Positions 1-11,656 of a stretch of 64,000 nt of DNA are shown here, in pieces. A model generated the notes under the pieces. That model was not told the origin of the DNA and did not search any database. It worked only from the letters and a program-made list of their open reading frames with translations. Both the position numbers and the translations under genes were made by a program. Where the stretch lies: NCBI GenBank assembly GCA_943788095.1, contig CALSOZ010000007.1, positions 1-64,000 of the forward strand, read 5' to 3'. This DNA is from an uncultured Flavobacteriaceae bacterium. GTDB lineage: Bacteria > Bacteroidota > Bacteroidia > Flavobacteriales > Flavobacteriaceae. The stretch's first letter is position 1, and each line of letters begins with the position of its first letter.

Positions 1-104
1 ATATATACCTAAATATATATCTAATTTTCATGTATCTTTTTCAATATGTCAATGATCGTGTGGCGTATCGCCACTGATAATTAATATCAGTAACAATATC
101 CTAG

Positions 105-178
105 TGGAGAATATCGGAGTCGAACCGATGACCTCCTGCGTGCAAGGCAGGCGCTCTAGCCAGCTGAGCTAATCCCCC
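105..178 (-). tRNA. tRNA-Ala(TGC)
   Basis: Reverse complement GGGGGATTAGCTCAGCTGGCTAGAGCGCCTGCCTTGCACGCAGGAGGTCATCGGTTCGACTCCGATATTCTCCA gives a cloverleaf with anticodon TGC; it lies in the rRNA spacer. Confidence 0.95.
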
Positions 179-332
179 ATGTCTTTCAGTTATGAGTTAT
201 TAGTTATGAGTTATGAGTGAAAACCCGCAACTAACCCAACTTCTAGAATTTCCAATAAATAAGCAAAATGAGTAGTCTCCACGCCTGCCTCGTGGCAAGC
301 AGGCAAATCTCTCTGCCCTTTGTGAAAACTAG

Positions 333-406
333 TAGTCTCAGGCAGACTCGAACTGCCGACCTCTACATTATCAGTGTAGCGCTCTAACCAGCTGAGCTAT
401 GAGACT
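333..406 (-). tRNA. tRNA-Ile(GAT)
   Basis: Reverse complement AGTCTCATAGCTCAGCTGGTTAGAGCGCTACACTGATAATGTAGAGGTCGGCAGTTCGAGTCTGCCTGAGACTA; anticodon GAT; sits between 16S and tRNA-Ala. Confidence 0.95.
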
Positions 407-497
407 CTACTTTTTCTTATTGGTATCTTTTTTAATTAACAGCTTTGAGAATAAACAATTCTTTTCCTTCTACAATTTACCTTTAGTCGTCTTTCTC

Positions 498-2024
<1,527 letters not shown>

Positions 2025-2208
2025 TTTTTAAGCTTCTCTTAAGAAACTAGTACTCTTAACAACTAAAGGAAATTTAATGTGTTGTACTCAAAATGGTCTA
2101 TTCTCTGTATTTAATTAATCGTTTCCAATTAATTATTTACGCTGTCAATCAATATGTTTAATGAACTTCTTTTTTTGTTTCGCCAATTCCTAAGAACCTA
2201 AGCGGCTG

Positions 2209-2239
2209 CAAATATAAAACCTTTTTTGTTTATCACAAT
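2209..2239 (-). promoter_or_regulatory. rrn promoter P2 (Bacteroidetes type)
   Basis: Minus strand: ATTG (2236-2239), exactly 19 nt, TATATTTG (2209-2216), then GCAGCCGC. Confidence 0.75.
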
Positions 2240-2335
2240 GATTTTTGAAAATAAAATTTATTTATTTCTCAAACCTTAAAACACCATAATAACTCAAGAT
2301 CGTTTACCAAAAACATGTTCCGTTTTTAGCGGCTG

Positions 2336-2366
2336 CAAACATACAACCTTTTATTACCTAAACAAG
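2336..2366 (-). promoter_or_regulatory. rrn promoter P1 (Bacteroidetes type)
   Basis: Minus strand: CTTG (2363-2366), exactly 19 nt, TATGTTTG (2336-2343), then GCAGCCGC. Confidence 0.75.
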
Positions 2367-2493
2367 ACTTATTTGAAACGTTTTTAACTTTATTTTTTTA
2401 ACCCGCTTTTATAACCTGAATCACAAGATGTTAGATGATAAAATAAAATTATACACATATGAAATGTTATTTTTTAAAATATATAAATAGTTA

Positions 2494-2524
2494 TTGTTAG
2501 ACTCCTTATATACACTTATATTTG
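2494..2524 (+). promoter_or_regulatory. putative thrS promoter
   Basis: TTG (2494-2496), 20 nt, TATATTTG (2517-2524), 22 nt upstream of the thrS start. Confidence 0.5.
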
Positions 2525-2546
2525 CCTCTTTATTATTAAATGAATT

Positions 2547-4488
2547 ATGATTCACATTACGTTACCTGATGGAAGTATAAGGTCTTTTGAAAAAAACCTT
2601 ACTGTATTGGACGTTGCTAAGGATATTAGTGAGGGATTCGCACGAAATGTTATTTCGGCAAAGTTTAACGAGGTCACCGTTGAAACCTCTACCCTATTAA
2701 CGACCGACGGAAGTCTTACCTTATATACATGGAATGATGTTGCTGGAAAAAAAGCCTTTTGGCATTCGTCCTCTCACATACTTGCGCAGGCTTTAGAAGA
2801 ATTATTTCCAGGAGTAAAACTATCTATTGGGCCAGCCATCGAAAACGGGTTTTATTACGATGTCGATTTGGGGGATCAAGTCATCTCCGATAAAGACTTT
2901 AAACGTATTGAAGATAAAATGATTGAGATTGCACGCGGCAAACATGAATTTTCTATAAAATCAGTTTCAAAGGCGGATGCCCTTACAAAGTACAAAAACG
3001 AAGAAAACACGTATAAGGTTGAGCTGATTGAAAACCTTACAGACGGCGAAATTACGTTTTGCGATCATTCATCTTTTACGGATTTATGTAGAGGTGGCCA
3101 CATCCCAAACACGGGAATTGTGAAAGCAGTCAAAATTTTGAGTGTCGCTGGGGCTTACTGGCGAGGGGATGAAAACAACACACAATTGACCAGAGTGTAT
3201 GGAATTTCATTTCCAAAACAAAAAGAACTCACCGAATATTTAGCACTTTTAGAAGAAGCTAAAAAAAGAGACCATCGAAAGTTAGGGAAACAACTTGAAT
3301 TGTTCACATTTTCAAAAAAAGTGGGCCAAGGATTGCCCTTATGGTTGCCAAAAGGCGCCGCCTTGCGATCGCGTTTGGAAGACTTTTTAAAGAAAGCACA
3401 ACAAAAAGCGGGTTATGAAATGGTAATCACGCCTCATATTGGTCAAAAAGAATTGTATGTCACTTCGGGTCATTATGAAAAATATGGCGCCGATAGTTTT
3501 CAAAGCATCAAAACACCAAAAGATGACGAGGAGTTTTTATTAAAACCAATGAACTGCCCTCACCATTGTGAGATTTATAACGCCAAACCATTTAGTTATA
3601 AAGAATTACCTAAACGATATGCCGAATTTGGAACTGTCTATCGATACGAGCAAAGTGGCGAATTACACGGTCTGACTAGAGTTCGTGGGTTTACGCAGGA
3701 TGACGCTCATATTTTTTGTATGCCCGATCAATTAGATCAAGAATTTCAAGATGTGATCGACCTTGTGCTTTATGTCTTTAGCGTCCTTAGGGTTTGAAAA
3801 TTTTTCTACTCAAGTTTCCGTTCGAGATCCAGAAAATTTAGAAAAGTATATTGGAGATTCTGACGTTTGGGACAAAGCCGAACAAGCAATTATCAATGCT
3901 GCAAAAGCCAAAGGCTTGGATTATATTATAGAAACAGGGGAAGCTGCGTTTTACGGTCCAAAATTAGATTTCATGGTCAAAGATGCGCTAGGAAGACAAT
4001 GGCAACTCGGAACAATTCAAGTGGATTACAACCTCCCTGAACGGTTCGATTTGACTTACAAAGGTGCTGATAATGAACTCCATAGACCGGTAATGATTCA
4101 CCGTGCGCCTTTTGGAAGTATGGAACGATTTGTGGCGATATTAATAGAGCATACTGGTGGTAATTTCCCGCTTTGGCTAATGCCAGAACAAGTTATTATC
4201 CTCTCAATTAGTGAGAAATATGAAAAATACGCTCGAAAAGTTTTAAATTCGCTAGAAAATAACGAAATTCGCGCCCTGGTTGATAACAGAAGTGAAACAA
4301 TGGGTAAGAAAATTCGGGATGCAGAAATGCAAAAAGTCCCTTATATGATTATCGTTGGAGAGCAAGAAGAAATCGATGGTACAATAAGTGTTAGAAAACA
4401 TGGTGGAGAAGATTTAGGCACGATTAGTGTGGAATCATTTTCATCAATTATTGACAAAGAGATTAAAAAAACATTAAAAGAATTTTAA
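2547..4488 (+). CDS. thrS: threonyl-tRNA synthetase, with one frameshift near 3780
   Basis: ORFs 2547..3797 and 3763..4488 together make a ThrRS (TGS domain, [39 protein letters not shown]). Removing one A in GTCTTTAGCGTCC restores ...[14 protein letters not shown]. Confidence 0.93.
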
Positions 4489-4509
4489 GTTTAACTAAAA
4501 TATAAAGCC

Positions 4510-5067
4510 ATAGCAATACGTAGAAGAAGAGACAGAGGTCCTCTAAGAATTATTAAAGAAGATCAACACAAGATCAACAGAAAAATTACTGCACTAGAGT
4601 TAAGACTCGTTGGTGATAATGTTGAAGTCGGTGTTTACAGTTTATCTCAAGCCTTAGCAATTGCTAGAGAGCAAGAGGTTGATTTGGTTGAAATTTCACC
4701 TAATGCTGTTCCTCCTGTATGTAAGGTCATGGATTATAAAAAGTTTCTTTACGAACAAAAGAAGCGTGATAAAGCCATCAAATCAAAAGCCACTAAAGTC
4801 GTGGTAAAAGAGATTCGTTTTGGACCACAAACCGATGATCATGATTATGCTTTTAAGAAAAAACACGCCGAAAAGTTTTTAAAAGAAGGCGCAAAATTGA
4901 AAGCTTTTGTATTTTTCAAAGGACGATCAATCATTTATCAAGAACAAGGTCAAATTTTATTATTGCGTTTAGCGCAAGATTTAGAAGACTTAGGAAAGGT
5001 AGAGCAAATGCCAAAATTAGAAGGGAAACGTATGATTATGTTCATATCCCCAAAAAAAGTAAAATAA
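4510..5067 (+). CDS. infC: translation initiation factor IF-3, apparent ATA start
   Basis: The 4684..5067 ORF extends upstream in frame as [57 protein letters not shown]. In-frame TAA at 4492-4494; no ATG/GTG/TTG between that stop and the conserved N-terminus; ATA at 4510. Confidence 0.88.
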   Translation: MAIRRRRDRGPLRIIKEDQHKINRKITALELRLVGDNVEVGVYSLSQALAIAREQEVDLVEISPNAVPPVCKVMDYKKFLYEQKKRDKAIKSKATKVVVKEIRFGPQTDDHDYAFKKKHAEKFLKEGAKLKAFVFFKGRSIIYQEQGQILLLRLAQDLEDLGKVEQMPKLEGKRMIMFISPKKVK

Positions 5068-5093
5068 GCGAAGCAACTAAATAAAAGGAGAAA

Positions 5094-5292
5094 ATGCCTA
5101 AAATGAAAACCAAGTCTAGTGCCAAGAAACGTTTTAAAGTAACGGGTACTGGAAAAATCAAAAGAAAGCATGCGTTCAAAAGCCACATTCTAACGAAGAA
5201 GTCTAAAAAACGTAAGCTTGCTCTTACTCACAGTACATTAGTACATGCAGAGTGATGAAGCGAACATTAAACAACAATTACGTTTAAAGTAA
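5094..5292 (+). CDS. rpmI: ribosomal protein bL35, frameshifted near the C-terminus
   Basis: [53 protein letters not shown] then TGA at 5253; the shifted frame continues [12 protein letters not shown] to TAA at 5290-5292. Confidence 0.9.
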
Positions 5293-5333
5293 ACGTTGTT
5301 TAGGTTAAAAATTATTTTTATAAACCATGGAGT

Positions 5334-5370
5334 TAGGCCGTAAAAGTATTCAATAACATTGAATCGCCTA
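5334..5370 (+). promoter_or_regulatory. irregular hairpin upstream of rplT, candidate L20-type leader
   Basis: TAGGC-CGTAAAAGT-ATTCAAT-AAC-ATTGAAT-C-GCCTA: two perfect stems separated by an asymmetric A-rich internal loop, ending 19 nt before the rplT ATG. Confidence 0.4.
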
Positions 5371-5389
5371 CTACAAAAAACATTAAGAA

Positions 5390-5734
5390 ATGCCAAGATC
5401 AGTAAACTCAGTGGCCAAAAGAGCCCGTAGAAAAAAAGTATTAAAACAAGCCAAAGGTTACTTTGGACGTCGTAAAAATGTATGGACTATTGCAAAAAAT
5501 GCAGTTGACAAAGCCATGCTTTACGCTTACAGAGACCGTAGAAACAAGAAAAGAACCTTCCGTGCCTTGTGGATCATGCGTATCAACGCAGGAACCAGAG
5601 CTCATGGATTGTCGTACTCACAATTTATTGGGAAACTCAAAACGCATAACATCGAATTAAACCGTAAGGTTTTAGCTGATTTAGCCATGAACAACCCAGA
5701 AGCTTTTAAAGCTATTGTAGACAAAGTAAAATAA
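5390..5734 (+). CDS. rplT: ribosomal protein bL20
   Basis: [39 protein letters not shown], a full-length L20. Confidence 0.97.
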   Translation: MPRSVNSVAKRARRKKVLKQAKGYFGRRKNVWTIAKNAVDKAMLYAYRDRRNKKRTFRALWIMRINAGTRAHGLSYSQFIGKLKTHNIELNRKVLADLAMNNPEAFKAIVDKVK

Positions 5735-5770
5735 GGCATTCGCCTATTGTATAATATTCGCTTATATTAT

Positions 5771-5801
5771 AAAAGCCCACTCAATTGAGTGGGCTTTTTT
5801 T
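5771..5801 (+). terminator. intrinsic terminator after rplT
   Basis: AAAGCCCACTCAATTGAGTGGGCTTT followed by a T-run; lies between convergent genes. Confidence 0.85.
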
Positions 5802-6504
5802 ATTCATCTTGAATTGCAAATACACGACGAAGCAAGTCTGTTGATCGAGAAGATACCTTTGTTCGAATTTGTGTTTCCTCTACAGCAATCATTTTATAAA
5901 CGCCTTTTAATGCTTCCGTTGTCACATAATCTGTCAAATTTGTGTTGACTGATTTTGTAAACGGAAGGCTGTTATATTTTTGAATTAAATTACTCCAAAC
6001 CTTATCAGCGCCCACTTTGGAAAATGAATTTTCAATTACGGGTTGAAATTTTTGATATAACGCAGCTTGCGTTTTAGATGTTAAATATTCGGTAGCAGCC
6101 GAATCATTTCCTAATAAAATGGTTTTTGCATCGTCAAATGTGATGTCTTTTACTGCAGAAATAAATATGGGAGTGGCTTCTTTGACCGCATCTTCTGCGG
6201 CACGATTCAAAATTTTTAAACCATCATCTGCTAAACGACTCAGACCACTATCTCTCAGGGCTTTATCTACTTTTCTTAACTCTTCTGGGAGTAGTATTTT
6301 AACCGATTCATTTTTAAAAAAACCGTCTTTTTGAGTTAGTTTAGTGACTTGCTTATCAATACCAAGATTTAGGGCTTCACGAAGTCCAGAAGCAATATCT
6401 GGCGTGTATGATTCCACTTGAGGAAGATTATTAACCACCTGTTGCAGTTCGGCACAAGATGATAATTGAAATACGGTAAGAAATACTGAAAGGTAACGGA
6501 GCAT
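5800..6504 (-). CDS. DUF4197-family lipoprotein
   Basis: 234-aa ORF with lipobox-like LSSCAE and a DUF4197-like body (GLREALNLGIDKQVTKLTQKDGFFKN...ILLPEELRKV). Confidence 0.8.
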   Translation of the reverse strand: MLRYLSVFLTVFQLSSCAELQQVVNNLPQVESYTPDIASGLREALNLGIDKQVTKLTQKDGFFKNESVKILLPEELRKVDKALRDSGLSRLADDGLKILNRAAEDAVKEATPIFISAVKDITFDDAKTILLGNDSAATEYLTSKTQAALYQKFQPVIENSFSKVGADKVWSNLIQKYNSLPFTKSVNTNLTDYVTTEALKGVYKMIAVEETQIRTKVSSRSTDLLRRVFAIQDE

Positions 6505-6758
6505 AGTTGAAAATTTTAGGTTAAATGTTTCATTATTTGTAAAATATCAAAGTTAAAAAAATTTATGATGTGTTAAACTTATTTACCCTGCTAATGCCAC
6601 GCTAAAGCGAGGTGCCGTTAAACAAACTAAAATTATTCATACACACGTATTATATTTTCTACTCATTGTTTATTCTATTTTTTCTTCTTAGTCTTGCTGA
6701 CACAAGCGGGACGCTCGCGCTAGATAGGATTATGAAACTTTAAACTCTGGAGTAAACA

Positions 6759-8015
6759 CTACGTCTTTTTCTTTTTCTTACGGGCGGCTGGAAATAAGAC
6801 GTTGTTTAAAATCAGTCGATAGCCCGGCGATGTTGGATGGAGATCCAATTCGGTTTTAGGATCCCCTACTCTATGGGTGTAATCTTCTGGATCATGACCG
6901 CCATAGAACGTAAAAAACCCTTGCCCTTTAATTCCGTGTATGTATCGAGCTTCTCCATTGGATTTATTCTCACCCATCACCAATACATTTGATTTGACTT
7001 GATCTCTTGAATAGGCCGTTGTTTGTCCCATGAATCCTTTCACGAGGACTGTATGATTTTGATTCAACATCGTTGGAATTGGATCCCATTTTGCAGAATA
7101 CTCCATTAAAGTGAAGTAGTCTAATTCTTTTGATATCTTACGTTTTTGGGTCATATCGATACTCGAAAATTCATACACATTTGGATTGCGTTCCAAAATA
7201 AAATCTTTAAATGCAAACGTTTTAGAATAATCTAATTGAGCTTGGTAGTTAGGCGAACTTCCATCGCCATCAAACATAGGCTCACAGATATCGAGCGCTT
7301 GAGCCGCCAAAGCAATGTCAAAACTATCGGTAGCGCTACACATGGCAAACATAAAACCACCTCCCAAAACATACTCTCTGATTTTCTGGGCGACTGCTAA
7401 TTTTTGTTCAGAAACTTTTTCATATCCTAAAGTAGCTGCAAGCGCTTCGGCGTTTTGTTGTTGCTCAATGTACCAAGCTGCATTTCTATAAGCACTATAA
7501 AATTTCCCGTATTGACCTGTAAAATCTTCGTGATGAAGGTGTAGCCAATCATAAAGCAACAAAGCATCACTTAATACTTCGGTATCATAAATGGTTTCAT
7601 AGGGAATTTCTGCATAGGTCAAAACCATGGTTACTGCATCGTCCCAAGGTTGTTTTCCACTGGGAGAGTAAACAGCAATTTTAGGCGCTTTTTCGAGGAT
7701 GACGGCGTCCATGTTTTTACTTGGACTGCTAATTTCTAAAAGGATGGCTTCGGCTTCAGAATCACTAATTAGTTCATAAGATACACCTCTAATCCTGCAT
7801 TCTTTTTCAATAGCATCAATATGTGGCAATAAAAAAGAGCCGCCTCTGTAATTAAGGAGCCATTTTACGTTTTGTTGTTTATTTAAGGTCCAATACGTAA
7901 TTCCATAGGCTTTCAAATGATTTTTTTGACCCTCTGCGTCCATAGGAATGAGAATATAGGAGGCATGGATCTGAAAGGAGATAACTAAAAAAAGACTCAG
8001 TAGTAGGTGTTTCAT
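6759..8015 (-). CDS. secreted protein usually named 'asparagine synthetase B' in Flavobacteria; GATase/BPL_N-like
   Basis: 418 aa with signal peptide; KIAVYSPSGKQPWDDAVTMVLTYAEIPYETIYD...WLHLHHEDFTGQYGKFY...GGGFMFAMCSATDSFD. No asparagine synthetase catalytic domain visible. Confidence 0.65.
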   Translation of the reverse strand: MKHLLLSLFLVISFQIHASYILIPMDAEGQKNHLKAYGITYWTLNKQQNVKWLLNYRGGSFLLPHIDAIEKECRIRGVSYELISDSEAEAILLEISSPSKNMDAVILEKAPKIAVYSPSGKQPWDDAVTMVLTYAEIPYETIYDTEVLSDALLLYDWLHLHHEDFTGQYGKFYSAYRNAAWYIEQQQNAEALAATLGYEKVSEQKLAVAQKIREYVLGGGFMFAMCSATDSFDIALAAQALDICEPMFDGDGSSPNYQAQLDYSKTFAFKDFILERNPNVYEFSSIDMTQKRKISKELDYFTLMEYSAKWDPIPTMLNQNHTVLVKGFMGQTTAYSRDQVKSNVLVMGENKSNGEARYIHGIKGQGFFTFYGGHDPEDYTHRVGDPKTELDLHPTSPGYRLILNNVLFPAARKKKKKT

Positions 8016-8050
8016 TCCCTAAATATACTCAAAAAATTTATTTAAAAGAT

Positions 8051-9585
8051 TTAATATGGTGTATCGTCATCCGAATCGCCAAATGCATCGGTTGGGTCAA
8101 CTCTGTAATTTTCTTGTTTAAAAGTATCATCATTCGCGGCGGCATTCATTTTAGAATGAAATTCGGTATCAAATGGCGAATCAAAATCATCAAGATTATC
8201 AAATTTCCCTAAATGTCCAATGAATTTCAAACGGATATTTTCAAGCCCACCATTACGGTGTTTTGCGATGATAAATTCAGCCTGCCCTTCTGATGGCGTA
8301 TGTTGTTCATCATCCCACTCATCAATTTTATAATATTCTGGTCGGTAGATAAACGACACAATATCGGCATCTTGCTCAATGGCACCAGATTCTCTCAAAT
8401 CCGATAGCAACGGACGCTTGCTTCCACCACGTGTTTCCACGGCTCTTGATAATTGCGACAAAGCAATCACAGGGATACTTAATTCTTTGGCTAAGGCTTT
8501 AAGGTTTCGAGAAATCATAGAAATTTCTTGTTCACGGTTTCCACTTTTCTGAGTTCCCCCAGCGGTCATTAATTGTAAGTAATCCACCACAATGAGTTTA
8601 ATGCCGTTTTGAGACGCTAAACGTCTGGCTTTGGCACGTAAATCAAAAATAGATAAAGAAGGTGTATCATCGATGTATAAAGGTGCTTTTTCAAGTGCTT
8701 TTACTTTGACATTTAACTGTTCCCATTCGTGTTTTTCGAGACGTCCTGTTCTTAGTTTTTCGGAATTTAGTCCTGTTTCAGAAGAAATTAAACGTGTAAT
8801 TAATTGAACGGACGACATTTCTAATGAAAAGAATGCAACAGGGATATTTTGAGTCACTGCAATGTTACGCGCCATGGAAAGTGTCAATGCTGTTTTCCCC
8901 ATCCCTGGACGGGCAGCGATAATAATCAAATCACTTTCTTGCCATCCGGAAGTTAGTTTATCTAATTTATCAAAACCTGAAGGCACTCCAGAAAGTCCTT
9001 CCTTATTGGAGATTTCTTCAATTTTTTTCTTGGCTTGAAAAACTAAATCTTGAGCCGTTTCCGTCGATTTTTTTATATTTCCTTGAGTGACTTCATAGAG
9101 ACGTGACTCCGCCTTATCAAGTAAGTCAAAAACATCTTTGGTTTCATCGAATGCATCTTCTATAATTTCGTTAGAAATTTTGATTAAACTTCGCTGAATA
9201 AATTTTTGTAAAATGATCCGCGCATGAAACTCAATATGTGCGGATGAGGACACTTTTTGGGTCAATGAAATTAGATAAAAATCGCCTCCAATGATATCAA
9301 GTTTAGAGTTTTTACGTAATTGAGTTGAAACTGTTAATAAATCGACTGGTTCACTATTTTCAAACAATTGTAGAATTGCTTCAAAGATGTGTTGATGGGC
9401 ATCTTTATAGAATGCATCCTTGCTAAGAATATCGATAACTTCATCGACTCCTTTTTTATCAATCATCATCGCTCCAAGACAACCTCCTCTAAATCAGTGG
9501 CTTGAGGTGGTATTTTCCCTTTTTCCAAGCTTATGAGCGTGCTTTTATCGTTTTTATAGACTTTAACTGGTTCTGGTTGTTTCAT
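8051..9585 (-). CDS. dnaB: replicative DNA helicase, frameshifted near 9475
   Basis: The 472-aa ORF is the DnaB body (Walker A ARPGMGKTALTLSMA; SQLSRAVETRGGSKRPLLSDLRESGAIEQDAD). Upstream frame encodes MKQPEPVKVYKNDKSTLISLEKGKIPPQATDLEEVV. TTGGAGCGATGATG looks like a GGG-to-GG deletion in LGAMM. Confidence 0.92.
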
Positions 9586-9688
9586 GATTACGAAAGTACT
9601 TAAATTATTAGCAAAAGGGATTTTGCGTTGTTAACTGTCAATCAACAATCTAACTGTTTATAAGTCTAAATTATTGTTAATAAGCATT

Positions 9689-9716
9689 AAAAAAGTCAAG
9701 TGAAACACTTGACTTT
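9689..9716 (-). terminator. intrinsic terminator after accA
   Basis: Minus strand AAAGTCAAGTGTTTCACTTGACTTTTTT, downstream of the accA stop. Confidence 0.75.
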
Positions 9717-9742
9717 ATTTTTTATAGGAAGGGACTTAAAGT

Positions 9743-10697
9743 TTAATCTTTAAAGACCCCCATTTGAGAATACTTATCCATGCGTTGATCAACCAATTCT
9801 TTTGGTGATAAGTTTTTAAATTCGTTGTATGAATTGACAATCGTACTGGCAACAGTTTTAAAGGTTTGTTCGCGATCTTTATGCGCACCACCTAAGGGTT
9901 CTTTTACAATTTCGTCCACCAACTTCATTCGCTTCATATCTTTAGCTGTGAGCTTTAAAGCTTCCGCAGCTTGTTCTTTATATTCCCAGCTTCTCCATAA
10001 AATAGAGGAACAAGATTCTGGTGAAATTACAGAATACCAAGTGTTTTCTAACATCAAAACTTTATCGCCAACGCCTATTCCGAGGGCTCCACCAGAAGCG
10101 CCTTCACCAATGATAATGGTAATGATTGGCACTTTTAGACGAGTCATTTCAAGAATATTTCGAGCGATTGCTTCCCCTTGTCCCCGTTCTTCTGCTTCTA
10201 AACCAGGATATGCACCAGGTGTATCAATTAAGGTTACCACAGGAATGCCAAATTTTTCGGCAGATTTCATCAAACGTAAGTGCTTTTCTGTAGCCTTCTG
10301 GGTTTGCCATTCCAAAGTTTCGATATTGGCGCGTTTTGGTGTTATATCCCTTTTGTTGACCAATAAACATAAAACTTTGGTCTCCAATTTTCCCTAATCC
10401 GCCTATCATTGCTTTATCGTCCTTAAAGTTTCGATCGCCATGAAGTTCCAAAAACGTATCGCCGCAGATCGCATTGATATAATCTAAGGTATAGGGTCTG
10501 TTTGGATGTCTGGACAACTGTACGCGCTGCCAGGGTGTTAAGTTTTTATAAATTTCTTTTTTGGCAAGGTCTAATTTCTTTTGAATCTGAACACAGGTTT
10601 CAGAGACATCGACATCACTTTCCTTTCCAATAATTTGACATTTTTGTAATTGATCTTCTAGTTCCTTAATAGGCAACTCAAATTCTAGATATTCCAT
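9743..10697 (-). CDS. accA: acetyl-CoA carboxylase carboxyltransferase subunit alpha, frameshifted
   Basis: ORFs 10224..10697 ([17 protein letters not shown]...[11 protein letters not shown]) and 9743..10387 ([35 protein letters not shown]) join as one AccA with one frame change. Confidence 0.93.
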
Positions 10698-10771
10698 AGA
10701 AATTCAAGATTAGTGTTTTGGTTAGTCCACAAATATATAAACTTTAATAGTTATATACCGAAGATCGGCCG

Positions 10772-11656
10772 TTAGTTTAACGTTTTTTTATACACGGCAT
10801 TGAAAAGTACGGTGCAAATAATGAGTATAGCCCCAACATAAAACATAGGAGTCATCGTTTCCGTTTCAGGGAACAGGACTAATGCTAATACAATTCCGTA
10901 AATGGGTTCTAGGTTGTAGGTTAACACGACCGAAAAAGGGCTAATTTGTTTCATGACATGAATGGATGCTATAAAGGCATAGGCTGTACAGATCGATGCC
11001 AAAACAAATAGACACATCCAATCTGTGCTATTTAAAATAAAGAAGTCCTCACTGAAGCCTTGATCTGAAACCATAAGATATAGAGATATAAAAGCAACTC
11101 CTCCAATGAACTCATAGAAAGAAATAACGGTTGCGCCGTTACTGCTCAACAAATTTTCCGTTAAGAACGGCGAAAAGAGTCGAAAATAGTGCCGAAGAAA
11201 TCCCCAAAATAATGCCTGTAAGATATCGTAATTCTGTTTGAGTGATTAACACAACTCCTAATATGACTACCATAACCAAAGAATATTTCATAGCCAATTA
11301 TTTTACGTCGAAAAAACAATGGCTCTATAAAGGCGGCAAAAAAGGCACCTGTCGAAAACATGGCTAATGTAATAGAAATATTGAGACGCTTTTATCGCTG
11401 CAAAAAAGGTAATCCAATGGAGTGCGATAATAATACCCTGCAACAAAAAATTTAAGAATGCTTTTGAAAGGGATTTTGAGATCAACTCTTTTAATTTTGA
11501 TATACACGAACATCAGCACGGCCGCAATGACCATTCGAAACCAAACTAATGCGAATTGCATCTATGGATATCAACTCTCCTAAAATCGCCGTAAATCCAG
11601 CGATGAACACCAAGTAAATGAAGGTGTAGTTGGTTTTTGAATTTAACGCTTGGCAT
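10772..11656 (-). pseudogene. EamA/DMT-family transporter with multiple frameshifts
   Basis: Overlapping frames carry consecutive EamA segments: NYTFIYLVFIAGFTAILGEL / QFALVWFRMVIAAVLMFVYI / IIALHWITFFAAIKAS / MFSTGAFFAAFIEPLFF / LLSSNGATVISFYEFIGG. Confidence 0.75.

Noticed and set aside
3763-3797. Programmed frameshift in thrS
   Set aside because: No obvious slippery heptamer or downstream stimulator; one extra A explains it, and many other genes in the left half have similar single-base shifts.
9825-10397. 190-aa + strand ORF opposite accA
   Set aside because: Antisense to clear AccA coding sequence; no independent homology recognised.
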